A DNA stretch of 64,000 nt from positions 1,550,001 through 1,614,000 of the forward strand of contig JACTVC010000004.1 of NCBI GenBank assembly GCA_018417955.1. Direction: 5' to 3'. Source of the stretch: Laccaria trichodermophora (lineage: Eukaryota; Basidiomycota; Agaricomycetes; Agaricales; Hydnangiaceae). The notes below the pieces were generated by a model. The model made no database searches, was not told the origin of the DNA, and was given only the letters and a program-made list of their open reading frames with translations. The position numbers and the translations under genes are program-made. Each line of letters starts with the position of its first letter. Position 1 is the stretch's first letter. This document shows, one piece after another, positions 1 to 10,364 of this stretch.

Positions 1-2003
1 GCAGGCAAGGTGGTAGTGAGGGGAGTGAAGTTTATGAATCTGGTGAATTTCGAACTATCAGTTCCACCTGGTTGAATTTTTTTTTAGAACACGCATGTCA
101 TGGCTGGAACAGAAACTTATACCCCAAGCGAGTTCTCCATTCACGACATCATTTTGCGTGATGGGCTGGAAGGAGATACCAAGTGCATTAGCGCTAATGA
201 TGCTGTTCTTTAACAACTTGTTGGTGACGGTTGGGAGGTCCCAGTGTTTGGGGAAAGCGATTCTGCAAGACATCGAATTTATTAAGTGGCTCATGATGGC
301 TGGTCTAGAGCTCACCAGATGTGAGGCCAATGGGTCCAATGCTTTATTTTAATAATCAGAATTGATTCTGGTCACTAAGGGTGTTGGGCTTACCCAAGAA
401 TACTGTCAACTCCATTGAACCCAGTGGACTACAAGAGAAAAACGTTAGGACCAGAAGAACAAGTTTACAAATTAAAACAACACACTTCCGAGGCCACACC
501 AATAGATTGTTTAAAGATCACCAGACCAGTGGCGAGTGTAACCTGATCAGCAAACTCTGTACCAGAGAAGGATCCTGATCCGTAAGAAACAGACTAGGAC
601 AAAGGTAAAATCTCCAGCCAGAAGGCAACATGCGAAATTATGAACCACTTTGCTTGAAGTCTGTGTGCTGGTACTGGTCTTGACGTAAGCTTTGTTTGCA
701 CCCACCCAAGTGTTCGATCTTTCACAGAGAGCTTAGTTATAAAATCCAGGGCGCTGAGAGACACTAGACCGACCTTCCAGTATCAATAATGAGTGAGTCT
801 ACACTCTCCAATCTCTGCCGCTTATCCCAATCCTAGAGTGCGGCTCCAGAGGAATTCGCTGTTGCTAGAATCAATTGCGAAAATCTTGCTGAATGCAGAT
901 GATCTGCCTGAGCCCGAAAGCATCTCTTGACAGTGATTCATTTGTGGAGGATGACACTAAGCCAAAGAAGAAGCCGAGGCATAGGAGCCTGTCACGAAAC
1001 ATCTGACAAAGTTGAAAACATATTGAGGGAAGTCCTAAGACATTGTCAGGACCAGCGAAACTCGAGAAGTTAACATGACGGTACCTGAGCATCAGGGATT
1101 TGGCGGATAACTCCCGAAACGATTCCTTCACCACCAAACTAATGCAAAGTTTTGACTACTGGCTACACACTCCAGAAGTTCGACAAATTCAGCCAACATA
1201 GTTGTTAGGAGATGGAGTGCTGCTGGTGTCACTGTCTGGGGCATCACAGACGACGAAGCTGTGTGAGGAGAGCATCAGGCGAGGGGGTGGGAGGACCGAC
1301 GATTGGGGCATGGTGACCCCACAGCTGCAGGGTAGAGATTTGAATGGTGCAACACAAGTCTGAAGAGGGAGTAAATGGGATGTTTGGGGGTGGGAGTGGA
1401 TGGGTCATTGTCATTGTTATTTTCAAGGACAGGGAGGGGGATGGTGCCGTTTGTGTTTGTGGAAGAGCTTAGAAACACGACGTTGATCTTGCGAGTGTTT
1501 TGGGAGTGGTTTCCTCAAGTAGAATGTGCTTCAGGCTGGGTTGATGATGGCGCAGAGCCTGGATGTGACGTGGCAGAGACACGAAGGTACGTGTTGGCAA
1601 ACGAGATGTAATCTGAGAGAGTGAACTCGATCCGGTCAGCAATGCTGTAAATCTAAGTGTTGTGCCTTGTGAGAGGCAGATGGCAGAGGTGTCAAGTGCT
1701 ATCATTGCATATGCGGGTTGAATGTTGATATATGATATGCAATTGACCCCAAGATGATGGACCACATACCAAGTCTTTGCAAACGCAATCGATATTGCAT
1801 TCCCTAGTAAGGCTTGGAAGCAGTGGGTGGGAACACTGTTAAGTGATATGGTTCGATGAGACAGGAGGAGGAAATAGTGGGGCCTGAGGCGCATTGTATC
1901 GATCAGGTAGAAAACGACCTGTCCGCTCTTGGAAACGTTGGATTGTTGAGGGCAGAAGGAAAGCCTGTTGTTCACAATTCCGCGATGTGGTGGTGTGGTG
2001 TGG
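1..2003. other. Gene-poor left flank
   Basis: No gene is supported here. Open frames occur on both strands (the longest on the minus strand at about 1469-2020, 183 codons), but none shows a recognisable domain or consistent splice borders. The minus-strand frame at 1240-2020 may be an eroded exon because it is rich in Pro/Ser/Thr/Leu and unusually open, but this is only an impression. The segment has no visible similarity to the tandem units that start near 6 kb. Confidence 0.4.
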
Positions 2004-2099
2004 TCGACAGGACAAACCAAACATTTACAAATTCTGAACTGAAAAGTGGACGTCCACTTCTCAGTTCAAAATTTGTAGGTGTTTGTTACGAGTCCTGTC
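2004..2099. repeat. Foldback palindrome, copy 1
   Basis: Nearly perfect inverted repeat centred at 2051/2052 (core AAGTGGACGTCCACTT), with arms reading outwards through TTGAACTGA, ACAAATT and CCAAACA to an outer GACAGGAC / GTCCTGTC pair. The same palindrome recurs at 3.51-3.59 kb and 4.75-4.83 kb with the same core but partly different outer arms. This suggests a small foldback element or back-to-back transposon ends rather than a terminator. Confidence 0.7.
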
Positions 2100-2433
2100 A
2101 ACCCATCTCTTGCACATTTATTGCAGTATTTTCTCTTTGCTGAAGAGACTCAATTGCAAAAAGGATGAATGTGCACACCATCCCATCTCATCAAAGTTTT
2201 GTACCTGTATTATATATAGCTAGGTCTTGGCAAGGATCCAGTTCCGCCCAGAGACACATTGAAGTTAATCGCAAATACTATATCCGAACTGTTTATTCTC
2301 CATATCACATAAAGTGAAGTCAAAAAGCCGCGCAAAGGCTTACGAGCATGTGGAAGATGGGGCTCCGGCAAGGAACAATCCACCACCTCCAATGCCACTC
2401 AGACTCCTTCGACCAAAGGTCCCACCACCATCT

Positions 2434-3411
2434 TCATGTCCAGACGAAGGTACCATCAACTCCCCTCAGGGGGAATCCACTCTCTTCCATGCCCTCCCCC
2501 ACACGTTCCCCTTCAACAATGCGCTCGAGGGCACGCTGGAGAGTCTGAATCGCATGCGGCATCTCCTGTCTTCTAAATTTGAGCACCTCAAGCATCTGTG
2601 CATCCCTGGTCGTTTGGAGGGCTGCACATATGAGCTGGCGCAGATCGCGCATATCCCTAGCTGTGTTGATAGAATTCTGCGAGGGAGCATGGCAGGGAAT
2701 GATGATGGAGATGAGGTGAGGGTGAGGGATTCGGGGTAGCAGTGAAGTTGTTCCCCTTTCAGGCAGGAGGATATTATGATGTTCAAGGGAAGCAGTGGAT
2801 AGGGATGGTGCCAACAGGAAAGGATGGCAGAGATGACTTGTTGGTGCATTCACGTTCTGCTTTGGTGACTTTTTCGAGGATCTGGATTTGGATTGATAGC
2901 TGCAGAGGGATTGGTATGTTAGTTGGGATTGTTTAGGGAGGGATTTAATAAAAAAAGAACTTGCATCCTGCTCAACAGTATCCCAAATATTCAACAACAT
3001 CTGCATCCAGCCTGCAACCCTGTTAAAGGCGCAAGCTTAACTCAACGCTAAGGCCAAGAAGCTCATATGTAGTGTTGGTGGGGTCTCCAGCCACCTCGTA
3101 CACTCCCATCATCTCGCCAATGTATGCAGCAGGTCCTCGTTAGGCAATCCCTCATCTGTCCACCCACATTCCTGCATACCACTGCCACCACTATCCTGCT
3201 ACGGCACCTTGATCAACCCATTACTTGAGAAAGGGATGACCCCACCAATCGAATATGACATCCACTCGCATCCATCGTTCGCATCAAGTTGTCGCCACCT
3301 CGTTGACAATGACCAGTGGCGGTATGAGAGGGCATCAAACCCAAATCCAGAGTGGCCATCTACAGGGCACTTGTCAGCAAGCCATTGTTGTGGTGGAGTG
3401 GCTCCTGTCAT
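2434..3411 (-). pseudogene. Eroded coding remnant, family not recognised
   Basis: One minus-strand frame runs from 3411 to 2434, about 325 codons, broken by only three or four stops in the 3000-3200 part; its last 190 codons (3006-2434) are fully open. The protein has a hydrophilic, helix-like stretch near its end (RQLICAALQTTRDAQMLEVL) and an upstream part containing GFGFDALSYRHWSLSTRW. A neighbouring frame at about 3040-3130 reads GEMMGVYEVAGDPTNTTYEL, suggesting a frameshift or a lost intron. I could not assign a family. It is read as a decayed host gene because long openness and protein-like composition extend across the stops. Confidence 0.35.
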
Positions 3412-3509
3412 GGAACAGGGTCTGAGTGCTGAGCCTTTGGGGTGAAAGTGTGATGTGATTCATGGACATGAATGTTTGAACATTGAATATTGAGGTGGGA
3501 CTCGGAAGC

Positions 3510-3595
3510 AGTGAGCCAAACAGGTGAACTGAAAAGTGGATGTACACTTTTCAGTTCAAAATTTGTCATTGTTTGGTTACTCACATCGATAGAAA
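3510..3595. repeat. Foldback palindrome, copy 2
   Basis: Inverted repeat with core GAACTGAAAAGTGGA / TACACTTTTCAGTTC and outer arms GTGAGCCAAACA / TGTTTGGTTACTCAC. It shares its core with the palindromes at 2.0 kb and 4.8 kb. The left arm lacks the ACAAATTT block that the right arm keeps, so this copy has a small internal deletion. Confidence 0.65.
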
Positions 3596-3944
3596 AGACA
3601 GTGCGTAAGTACGTATATACATCATTGACAAGAAATAGTCTGAAATAGTATACCAAAAGAACATATATAATTATATCAAGTCAAAGTGAAGCACCTCTCC
3701 CCATCTGGCATGCTCAGACTCAGTGCACTGCACCCTAACACCTTGCTAACACCCCGTAGGAAGCATCACATCCACAAACTCAGCAGTCGCCTTCGAATCA
3801 AGTTCACAACTCGCAAACACCTTGGAAATGATATGCTTTTATTCACGCTGTTGTACCTATTATGGTCAGCTTGAATTATCATGTCGCATGCTTGGATGAC
3901 TAAAAAGAAAGGTCAGTGTTAGTGTCTCCCGGAACCAAGGCCCA

Positions 3945-4075
3945 AACCAAAATGGGAAGGGAAGAGAAATGAAATAAAGGAGAAAAAAAGAAACAAGAAG
4001 AGAAAATAAAAGAAATAAAAGAACCAAAAACAAAGAGAACGAGGAAAAAGCGGAAAGGAAAGAGAACACACAAAT
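3945..4075. repeat. Purine-rich low-complexity tract
   Basis: About 130 bp in which the plus strand is almost entirely A and G (runs of GAAA, AGAAAT and AAAGAA). The minus strand therefore reads as a long Phe/Leu/Ser-rich open frame that I regard as a composition artefact. No gene is supported. Confidence 0.6.
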
Positions 4076-4256
4076 TGGATTACAAGGCTGAATCGCAGGC
4101 ACATCCATCATTGCCCTCTTGAATACTTCCCACCTTCCCATTCACAAAAATCCACACGCAGCTACGAGTGCGGCGTATACCAAGAATGTTACCTATGATT
4201 GGGATGTAGTCTGCTGATGTGACGCACATGATGTTCCTTAGGAAGCTAAGGAAAGA

Positions 4257-4469
4257 TCAGGATTGGCGCAATTGGAATGTGCAAACGTGATCGTCCTCTC
4301 CAGTTGTCTCAAGTGCCTTGTGATTCCAGATGGACACATTGGCCCCACCATGCACTGCCAGCTCGATCAATCAGAAGTCCTTCCGGTGTGTGGTTTCATG
4401 TAGCAGAGACATGCCAGCATCGTTGTCAAGGTAGGATAAGTCAACGAAAAGGATCTGTGGAGAGTCAAG
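4257..4469 (-). pseudogene. Ankyrin-like exon remnant (oxysterol-binding-protein type, tentative)
   Basis: Minus-strand frame of 71 codons with one internal TGA at 4371-4373. It reads MSLLHETTHRKDF, stop, LIELAVHGGANVSIWN, then GEDDHVCTFQLRQ. The pattern of LLHE(A/T)..RKD..LIELAV..GA(D/N)V followed by G.DD.V..F.LRQ resembles the ankyrin part of fungal Osh1/Swh1-type oxysterol-binding proteins, from memory of the family and not from a search. No PH or ligand-binding domain was found nearby, so only one exon survives, and it is broken. Confidence 0.35.
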
Positions 4470-4753
4470 CTGCAAGCAGCTGGAGGGGTGAGGGTGAGGA
4501 TGGTTCTAATAGGGGTGATAGGATGTAGCCTCGCAGTAGAGGGCAGGAGAAGAATTGAGGAAGACCATGAATCTAAAACAGTTCAGATCATTCAAATGAG
4601 AAAAATAGTCCAACTCAATTCCGAGTTATGCGACCTAAGTCATTTTACAAGCACCGTGGTGCTCCAGCTAAAAGTGTAGGACAGGTACGTATCGCTGTAA
4701 AGCATTCCTCAAGAGAGAAATGCGAATGAAGCGGAAGAATGGTGGAATGATCT

Positions 4754-4834
4754 GGGACAAACATCGACAAATTTCAAACTGGAAAGTGGATGTCCACTTT
4801 TCATTTTGAAATTTGTGGATGTTTGGTTGGTCCC
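4754..4834. repeat. Foldback palindrome, copy 3
   Basis: The best preserved of the three foldbacks. Arms run from GGGAC through CAAACATCGACAAATTTCA to the core AAAGTGGA / TCCACTTT and back to GTCCC. Arms pair over about 38 bp each with a few mismatches. The shared consensus is GGGAC, AACCAAACA, ACAAATTT, TGAAAAGTGGA and their reverse. Confidence 0.7.
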
Positions 4835-5336
4835 ATTCCATCAAGTTCACCAGCAGTCTGTGAATCAAAGCGCTCAATCCATTTCTTGTCCTCTAGCTAA
4901 TAGGAGTGCTTGCATATCCTGCCACAGGCGCAAATTCATATGTACAGTACGTGCCTCCTATGTTTACCAAGCAGCTGATGGAATACTGTCCAAAGGTGCA
5001 GTCAACTACTAACATGAGTGAAGAAAAAACTGAATCTCATCTACATAACAGTCTGAATAGAGATCCAAATTTGAATTCCACTCTTCCTCATCGAACCAAA
5101 CTCAACACCCTCGTTCCTTCCCCTCTCTTATGCCTTTGTGTGACTGTAAGCAGTACTGCATGCACTACCAGACAGGGCCAAAGGAGGTCAGCTCAGCTAC
5201 TTAAGTACTGGAAGCACAAGGCTTACCGAAAAGAATATCAAGTCGGTTCCTATGTCACATTTTGAGGTTTGGGTAAGCTCGAAGGGGGGTCTGTTGGTGA
5301 GAGCGAAAGACAAGAACAGGCTGGTCAGAGCAGTGC

Positions 5337-5957
5337 ATGTCTAATATTTCAATCAGATATTCTGCTCAACAACCTCTAGGCATTCCTCAGAAACCTGCTG
5401 CCAATGTCAGCCACCCTGTCGGTCGTGACAATACCATAGGCAACACCAGCACAGGCGACGATTCCTGTGAGCATCAATTGCCACAGGAACCATTGAGTGC
5501 TTTACTTACATATTCTGTCTTCAGCACCCGAACGCCCAAACAAGAGTGCTGCATAGCATGCCCCGAGGATGAACCATTCGAAATCAATGCTGTTGCTACT
5601 GATGGCAATAATGCATTGCCCACAAATTCTTATGGTAGGCCAATTCTAGATGGAGATTTTGAGGGAATTACTACAACTGGTAGCAACGATGGACCAAGAA
5701 ATGAATATGATGTCCATACTACAAATATCGCAAATGGCTTCCCTGTATCACAGATAATATATAGGACATTGAACATGAAACCTTTAGTGGCAAACATGGT
5801 GGTGGTTAAAAAAGACCAGGACTCGTATTGCCATGCAAAGCAATGGCCTGCAGCCTGCAATGAGAAGAGAGGGGTAGTGACATGTGACATCGCATTCATC
5901 ACCCCACCCAATTGGGATGTGTCCAACTGTGTTGCTCGTCCTCTTGTCGTCCTCTGA
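5337..5957 (+). CDS. Hypothetical 206-aa open frame
   Basis: A single open frame of 206 codons starting at an ATG and ending in TGA, just left of the tandem array. No signal peptide, transmembrane segment or known domain was recognised. The protein is rich in Asn, Thr and Pro with scattered cysteines (two in an ECCIAC motif). The sequence upstream (4.9-5.3 kb) is also partly open on this strand, so it may be an exon of something longer. No similar frame occurs in units A-C. It could equally be chance in a low-stop region. Confidence 0.3.
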   Translation: MSNISIRYSAQQPLGIPQKPAANVSHPVGRDNTIGNTSTGDDSCEHQLPQEPLSALLTYSVFSTRTPKQECCIACPEDEPFEINAVATDGNNALPTNSYGRPILDGDFEGITTTGSNDGPRNEYDVHTTNIANGFPVSQIIYRTLNMKPLVANMVVVKKDQDSYCHAKQWPAACNEKRGVVTCDIAFITPPNWDVSNCVARPLVVL

Positions 5958-5980
5958 TCCTCGACACTGTGTCGAGGATG
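5954..5980. repeat. Short perfect hairpin
   Basis: ATCCTCGACAC, a single T, then GTGTCGAGGAT: an 11-bp perfect inverted repeat with a 1-nt centre. It lies just before sequence that resembles the unit junctions, so it may mark the left border of the tandem array. Confidence 0.5.
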
Positions 5981-6009
5981 AGCCTTATCCCCTTTTGGGG
6001 AGTGTGACA

Positions 6010-6718
6010 CCATATGTATATCCTCTTCTCAGCCCATTGTCAAAGGGACCGGAACGTATCCCTGATGTGCGTGAACAGAGCCCGAGGGGACGGCACGACA
6101 CTGATGGTTGCATTGTCAGGAAACCAGCGCTTGGAAGGCAATACACCATCAACGTACCATACGAATCCAAAAAATAATCTTCAGGCCTTCAAAGCTACAG
6201 GGCTCAGGGCTCAGGGCTCACCCTCCCTCAAGCAGTGGGTGTTGGGCAGTGGATAGAGATTACTCAACTGTGTCTCCAGGTCATATCAAGGCAGGAACAA
6301 CTGATGTGGGTGGAATACACCAGCAGGACATGGGAGTGGCACTGAATGAAGTAGAGATAAGTTGTCAGGATGGAGAACAAAGTAAGACAAGGGTCATGTA
6401 CATTGGCTATCCACCAGATCTGTGTCTTATGTACCTGATGCTAACTTCACCAAAACTTCACCTGGATGTTTAACAGTGTATATGAAAAGGAATAGCAAAC
6501 CACTGGCCCAAAGTGCCAGTGAATATTGTGTACAAATAACCTTGAATGTGCAGCCGAGATGCACTGATGACAGGTAATGAGCTAGGAAAGATGACACATA
6601 GATGAGGGTGGTGGTCAAGGACAATGTCAATCAGACACTCACCTTAAACAAGACAGAATCACACTTATTGAGTTCCCTCCATTCCATTTAGAGATCCCAG
6701 TTGAATATGGAGCAGAAC
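6010..6718. repeat. Partial fourth duplication unit (right end only)
   Basis: Positions 6010-6190 and 6590-6718 match the right-hand ends of unit A (27,100-27,400) and unit B (52,980-53,340). Landmarks are the GGGACCGGAAC motif followed by GTGCGTGAA, the later GATGAGGGTGGTGGTCAAGG, and GAGTTCCCTCC just before ATGGAGCAGAAC. The middle (about 6260-6590) does not match. This implies a unit once lay further left and only its end remains. No intact gene was found in it. Confidence 0.7.
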
Positions 6719-7087
6719 CAGGCTCCAAAATGCAGCCACTCATATCGCTCGATGAGTCTCTACATACTATTAGCAGTATGACAAATCTTATGATCAGATC
6801 ACTGATGGGAGTGAACAAATAAACAAAACTAAGGACTTGAGCTCACGATAGAGAGGCTGCTGGAAAGGTTGTGCAGGGAACTCTGAAATCATTGATTAAC
6901 CCTAACATTGGGTCCCAACCCAAGGCCTTTTTGGGCTGCATGACAGATTCTCATACAGCAGCAGTACTTGGTACAGAGGCTATGGAACACGTAGTACAGA
7001 ACTGTGCCGCAGTAGGCCACCATAGCATACTCATCATACTCCAACTTGTAATGTCATGTCAAGTTCAATATATACATATCTACTGGC

Positions 7088-7095
7088 TATAAAAG
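7088..7095 (+). promoter_or_regulatory. TATA box inside the TIR element
   Basis: TATAAAAG lies 78 nt upstream of the ATG of the cargo frame at 7173. This spacing would allow a short 5' leader, so the element appears to carry its own promoter for that frame. Confidence 0.5.
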
Positions 7096-7172
7096 CTCTT
7101 TTGTTGTAGAACTATCTACCAGTTCAATTCCCTCCTAGTTGTGATTGTGAGTGATTCAAGTCAGCGGCATAC

Positions 7173-7640
7173 ATGATTGAAGATCTTTCCCTCCAGAAAC
7201 AAGTGCTCTGCTTGAGCATCATGATGCATAGCACCACTGGGAGAACCCTCCTCACATTGTATGCCTATGACAACCTTGGCAAACCAGATCATACACTGAG
7301 TGTGCGAGACCCACAGAACCAGGTCACTTTGGTATCTGGAGACCTCCTTACTATCCAACATCTACACAGCTTGCAAATGACCTGGGCAGAGGAATCAATG
7401 CCCTGCGGCCATGTACAGTTCATGGTGCCTGTTATAGGTCTCTTCCACCTCAAAATGGCATGCGCCGGTGTGATGTGGCAAGTCTTCATTGAAAGAAAGG
7501 AATTAGGTTTGAATAACTTGATAGCGCACATCTGTTGGCCAAAAGAAGGATGTGTCTATTCTCAAGATATAGCCATACTTAGAAAAATGATACCAGTTGA
7601 AGATGGCATAGATGATGTGCTCAAAGCACCTGTAGATTAG
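7173..7640 (+). CDS. DUF6589-like cargo frame of the TIR element
   Basis: A 155-codon frame between the two long TIRs. It reads SGDLLTIQHLHSLQMT, then a WAEESMPCGHVQF stretch, then VPVIGLFHLKMACAGVMWQV. This combination (GD..T...L..L....... and P..GLFHLKM followed by a hydrophobic helix) resembles the DUF6589 family that is expanded in mushroom genomes; the match is from memory. Full DUF6589 proteins are several times longer, so this is a fragment or a trimmed version. It has an ATG, a TATA box 78 nt upstream, and a stop before the right TIR. Function is unknown. It could be a captured host exon or a relic of the parent element. Confidence 0.6.
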   Translation: MIEDLSLQKQVLCLSIMMHSTTGRTLLTLYAYDNLGKPDHTLSVRDPQNQVTLVSGDLLTIQHLHSLQMTWAEESMPCGHVQFMVPVIGLFHLKMACAGVMWQVFIERKELGLNNLIAHICWPKEGCVYSQDIAILRKMIPVEDGIDDVLKAPVD

Positions 7641-7885
7641 GTGTAAACAGTGTTGGTGACCAAAATGTGACACACCAGAGATTGGGACCCAACGCTAGGG
7701 TTAATCAATGATCTCTGAGTTCCCTGTGCAACCTTTCCAGCAGCCTCTCTATTGCGAGCTTGAGTCCTTAGTTTTGTTTATTTGTTCACTCCCATCAATG
7801 ATCACATCATAAGTAAGATTTGTCATACTGCTAATAGTATGTAGAGACTCATCGAGTGATACGAGTGGCTGCATTTTGGAGCCTG

Positions 7886-10364
7886 GAGCAGAACAAGTTT
7901 GTGGTGGAGATGGTGGTTGACAATGACATTGATCACATCATTGTTGATCAATGTTTGTCTGATCATCAACTCTTGTGCAGCTTCACCAAAGCTTCACCTC
8001 AAAAATCCAGCACCTTACACTTGCTCTGTGGATGCTACACATTCAGGGTGTCACAGTGTAGGAATGGCAGAGCCAGTGGGCTTTGTTTGTATAAGGTGCA
8101 TTTATTACACTGTGCTCGTTCCCACCAATTTGAACTAATTTCTGTAATCAGAGGCAAGTATCATCCAATGTTGCCCTCATCGTCCATCCCTCCATTCTCC
8201 TTCCCCCACCATTCACTGAAACACTGGGGCTGTCCTTGAGAACAAACAGGTATGCGCTGCACTGGTTTAAAATCCAAGGGGGTGCCAGCATCAAAAAAAA
8301 AGACCCAGGGTCAATTTTTTTTGTTAAGGTGACATTGAGGTGGACTAACTAACTAATGTAATCAGGCATGTGTCTAAATATAGCAATATGACATCATCTA
8401 CATGAGAGCTTCCCCCCACATCCTCTCCTGGGAGCCACACAAGTCATGCAGACTCAATTATGGGGTGCTGGCACCAGTTCCACACATTTTAGATGGAATC
8501 AGGCATATAACATGAGTGTAAAATCACTCAGTTCTCATGATACAATGTACTCACCCACTGTGTCTTGCAACCAGCTTGTTTGCACTTGAGGACCTCATCC
8601 TCCAAGCTGTCTTTGACTATTCTAATGTTCATGTCATCAGTCAATGGACAAGTAGTTTTCTGGTAATAACTCCTGAGGACACCACACTTGTGTGTAGATT
8701 TCAATGTAATTCAATTATGATGACCCAAATCAAACCCAAATATGGCATGAAATAAATGAATATCTTGTTTTCTGGTGCTTGATGGTCTCTATTGGAGCTG
8801 TGTTCTTCCCAGTACATTCTGTAGTTACTATATCATATGACAAGATACTCAATTTGACAATCCAAGGCCCTCTGCTCAAGGTGTCTTTTTTTTTTTTCCC
8901 AGCCTGCAACTGGACTAACTAACCAGGTCCCAGTATGGGATTCCCAGGCCAGCACCCCCTTGTTAAAATTGAAGACTAATTGCATTTTTAGCAGTTCAAA
9001 AAACATAATGGGAAGCCCTCACCACTTCAGCTGTAGCAACTGGAATCCCCGTTATTGACAATTACACTTGGACATCCCATTGTATCCCTTTCCATCAGGA
9101 CAGCCTCCACCCAACTTGAGACTCAAGCTTTGCATCACCCTTTGGAGTCCAACCATTTTGAAGAAGGGCTTTGCCAATCTGATCTTGTCATTATGATGTT
9201 TTTCTCACATTGTGAGTCTCTATCCTCCTGCTTCAAACCTTGTGTTCCTAAACCATTTTTTAGAGGTAAGAACTGACGAGACTGTTCTTTGTCGTCATCA
9301 CAGGCCTCAGCTTTTCCCTTCCATGCTTTTTTTACATGTATTGCATTCTATATGTGGCTGCCAAAGCTTTATACCCATACCATGGTCCTTGTGACTATAG
9401 TTCCTCTCAGTGGTATGTCTTGCTTTGTCCTTAATCTACAGAATTGAGGTGACCTGATGTTTTGCAGAGGGTAAGGTATAGCCAATGGCCCTGAGCATTA
9501 TGCTTCACTGCTACAAAACCAGCAGCTCAATTTTCCTCTCTGTCCACTCACCCAAGCCAACAGGAATTTCACAAGCAGGATGTGTTTACGACAAGGTTTG
9601 TCTGTTCATAATCAATCAATTAAGGGAAGTAGAACTCACCTCCATATGTTTGTCCTTGCCAGTTCAACTCCTCTAAGCTGTAAGTCCCCATTTTACCATA
9701 CCCAGTTTTTCATTCTGAATACTGTGCAGAATATGAGCCACTCAAATTATGAGCATTACTCTGCCACAGGCCAGGCCATCATACAATCTCATATGTCCAA
9801 CCTGCCTCTTCTTCTTTGTACATTTCTGGGACATTGTACACTTCCTCCCCTGCCTGTGCCTGTTCTGTGATGACCGTCGACAGAACATCGACTCCACTGT
9901 AAGTGCCATGGAAGGACAAGGGCAGAATTGATGACATGAGGTAGGAGGATTAATTAAATGCAGCAGGGGGAGGCAGCTGGAACATGTTGAGAAGGTTATG
10001 ACTGCTGTTACAAGGTTACTCAAATGGCATCTCAGATTCTGACTATGTTCATCTCCTTTATATATTTGTAAATTTGTGTGCTCTGTCATTGGTTTGGTTT
10101 TAATACTTTACAATGTTCACAAGAACCCCCTGCCCAATGATTCTAATAATTCAGGGGGCCAGACTCAAGTCAAGTCCCAGTGCTTTTTATTTCCATGTGT
10201 ACAAGACATTTGGATTATTCTTCTACTTAACAAGTTGGAGGTGAACAATACTTTAAACAAGACAATGACTTAACAAACAGGAACTGGACTTGTCAATGCC
10301 AGTCAATGGCCCTAAAAGTAAGTTTTTACAATGCAGGCACTACATGAAAACACAGTGATACTAT
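7886..10364 (+). pseudogene. Plus-strand remnant of unit A (unrecognised gene)
   Basis: Matches 37,040-38,800 and 53,340-55,150. All three copies keep a start-like ATG (here split off by the TIR element), a segment reading SFTKASP.KSSTLHLLCG, and intron-like borders (GTGCATTT...GTAATCAG near 8095-8150; a TTTTTAG acceptor near 8990; a TTTTTTAGAG acceptor near 9262). No continuous protein can be built across the three copies without stops or frame changes, so I treat it as a decayed gene. Many codons with CpG in unit C are changed to TpG or CpA here. Confidence 0.4.
8274..8962. mobile_element. hAT-like non-autonomous insert (689 bp)
   Basis: Ends are imperfect inverted repeats (CCAAGGGGGTGCCAGC on the left, GGCCAGCACCCCCTTG on the right). 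It is flanked by the direct repeat TTAAAAT at 8267-8273 and 8963-8969. Unit C at about 53,727 has TTAAAAT once, so the insertion is specific to unit A. GGACTAACTAAC motifs lie near both ends in the same orientation. A 7- or 8-bp duplication with short G-rich TIRs fits hAT-type MITEs. No protein is encoded. Confidence 0.7.

Larger units (their letters stand above)
6719..7885. mobile_element. Mutator-like TIR element (1,167 bp)
   Basis: Ends are exact inverted repeats starting CAGGCTCCAAAATGCAGCC. The inverted similarity extends about 200 bp inwards (6719-6920 against 7680-7885) with scattered substitutions. It is flanked by a perfect 9-bp duplication GAGCAGAAC (6710-6718 and 7886-7894). Unit C at about 53,340 has this 9-mer once, which gives the empty site. 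Long TIRs with a 9-bp duplication are the hallmark of Mutator-like elements. It encodes no transposase, only a short cargo frame, so it is non-autonomous. It landed on codons 2-4 of the start at 53,339 of the equivalent unit C segment. Confidence 0.85.

Noticed and set aside
1469..2020. 183-codon minus-strand frame as a gene
   Set aside because: No domain, no splice signals, no copy elsewhere in the window, and a foldback palindrome at its start.
3866..4141. Minus-strand Phe/Leu-rich frame resembling membrane segments
   Set aside because: It lies on a purine-rich low-complexity tract; hydrophobicity is a by-product of composition.
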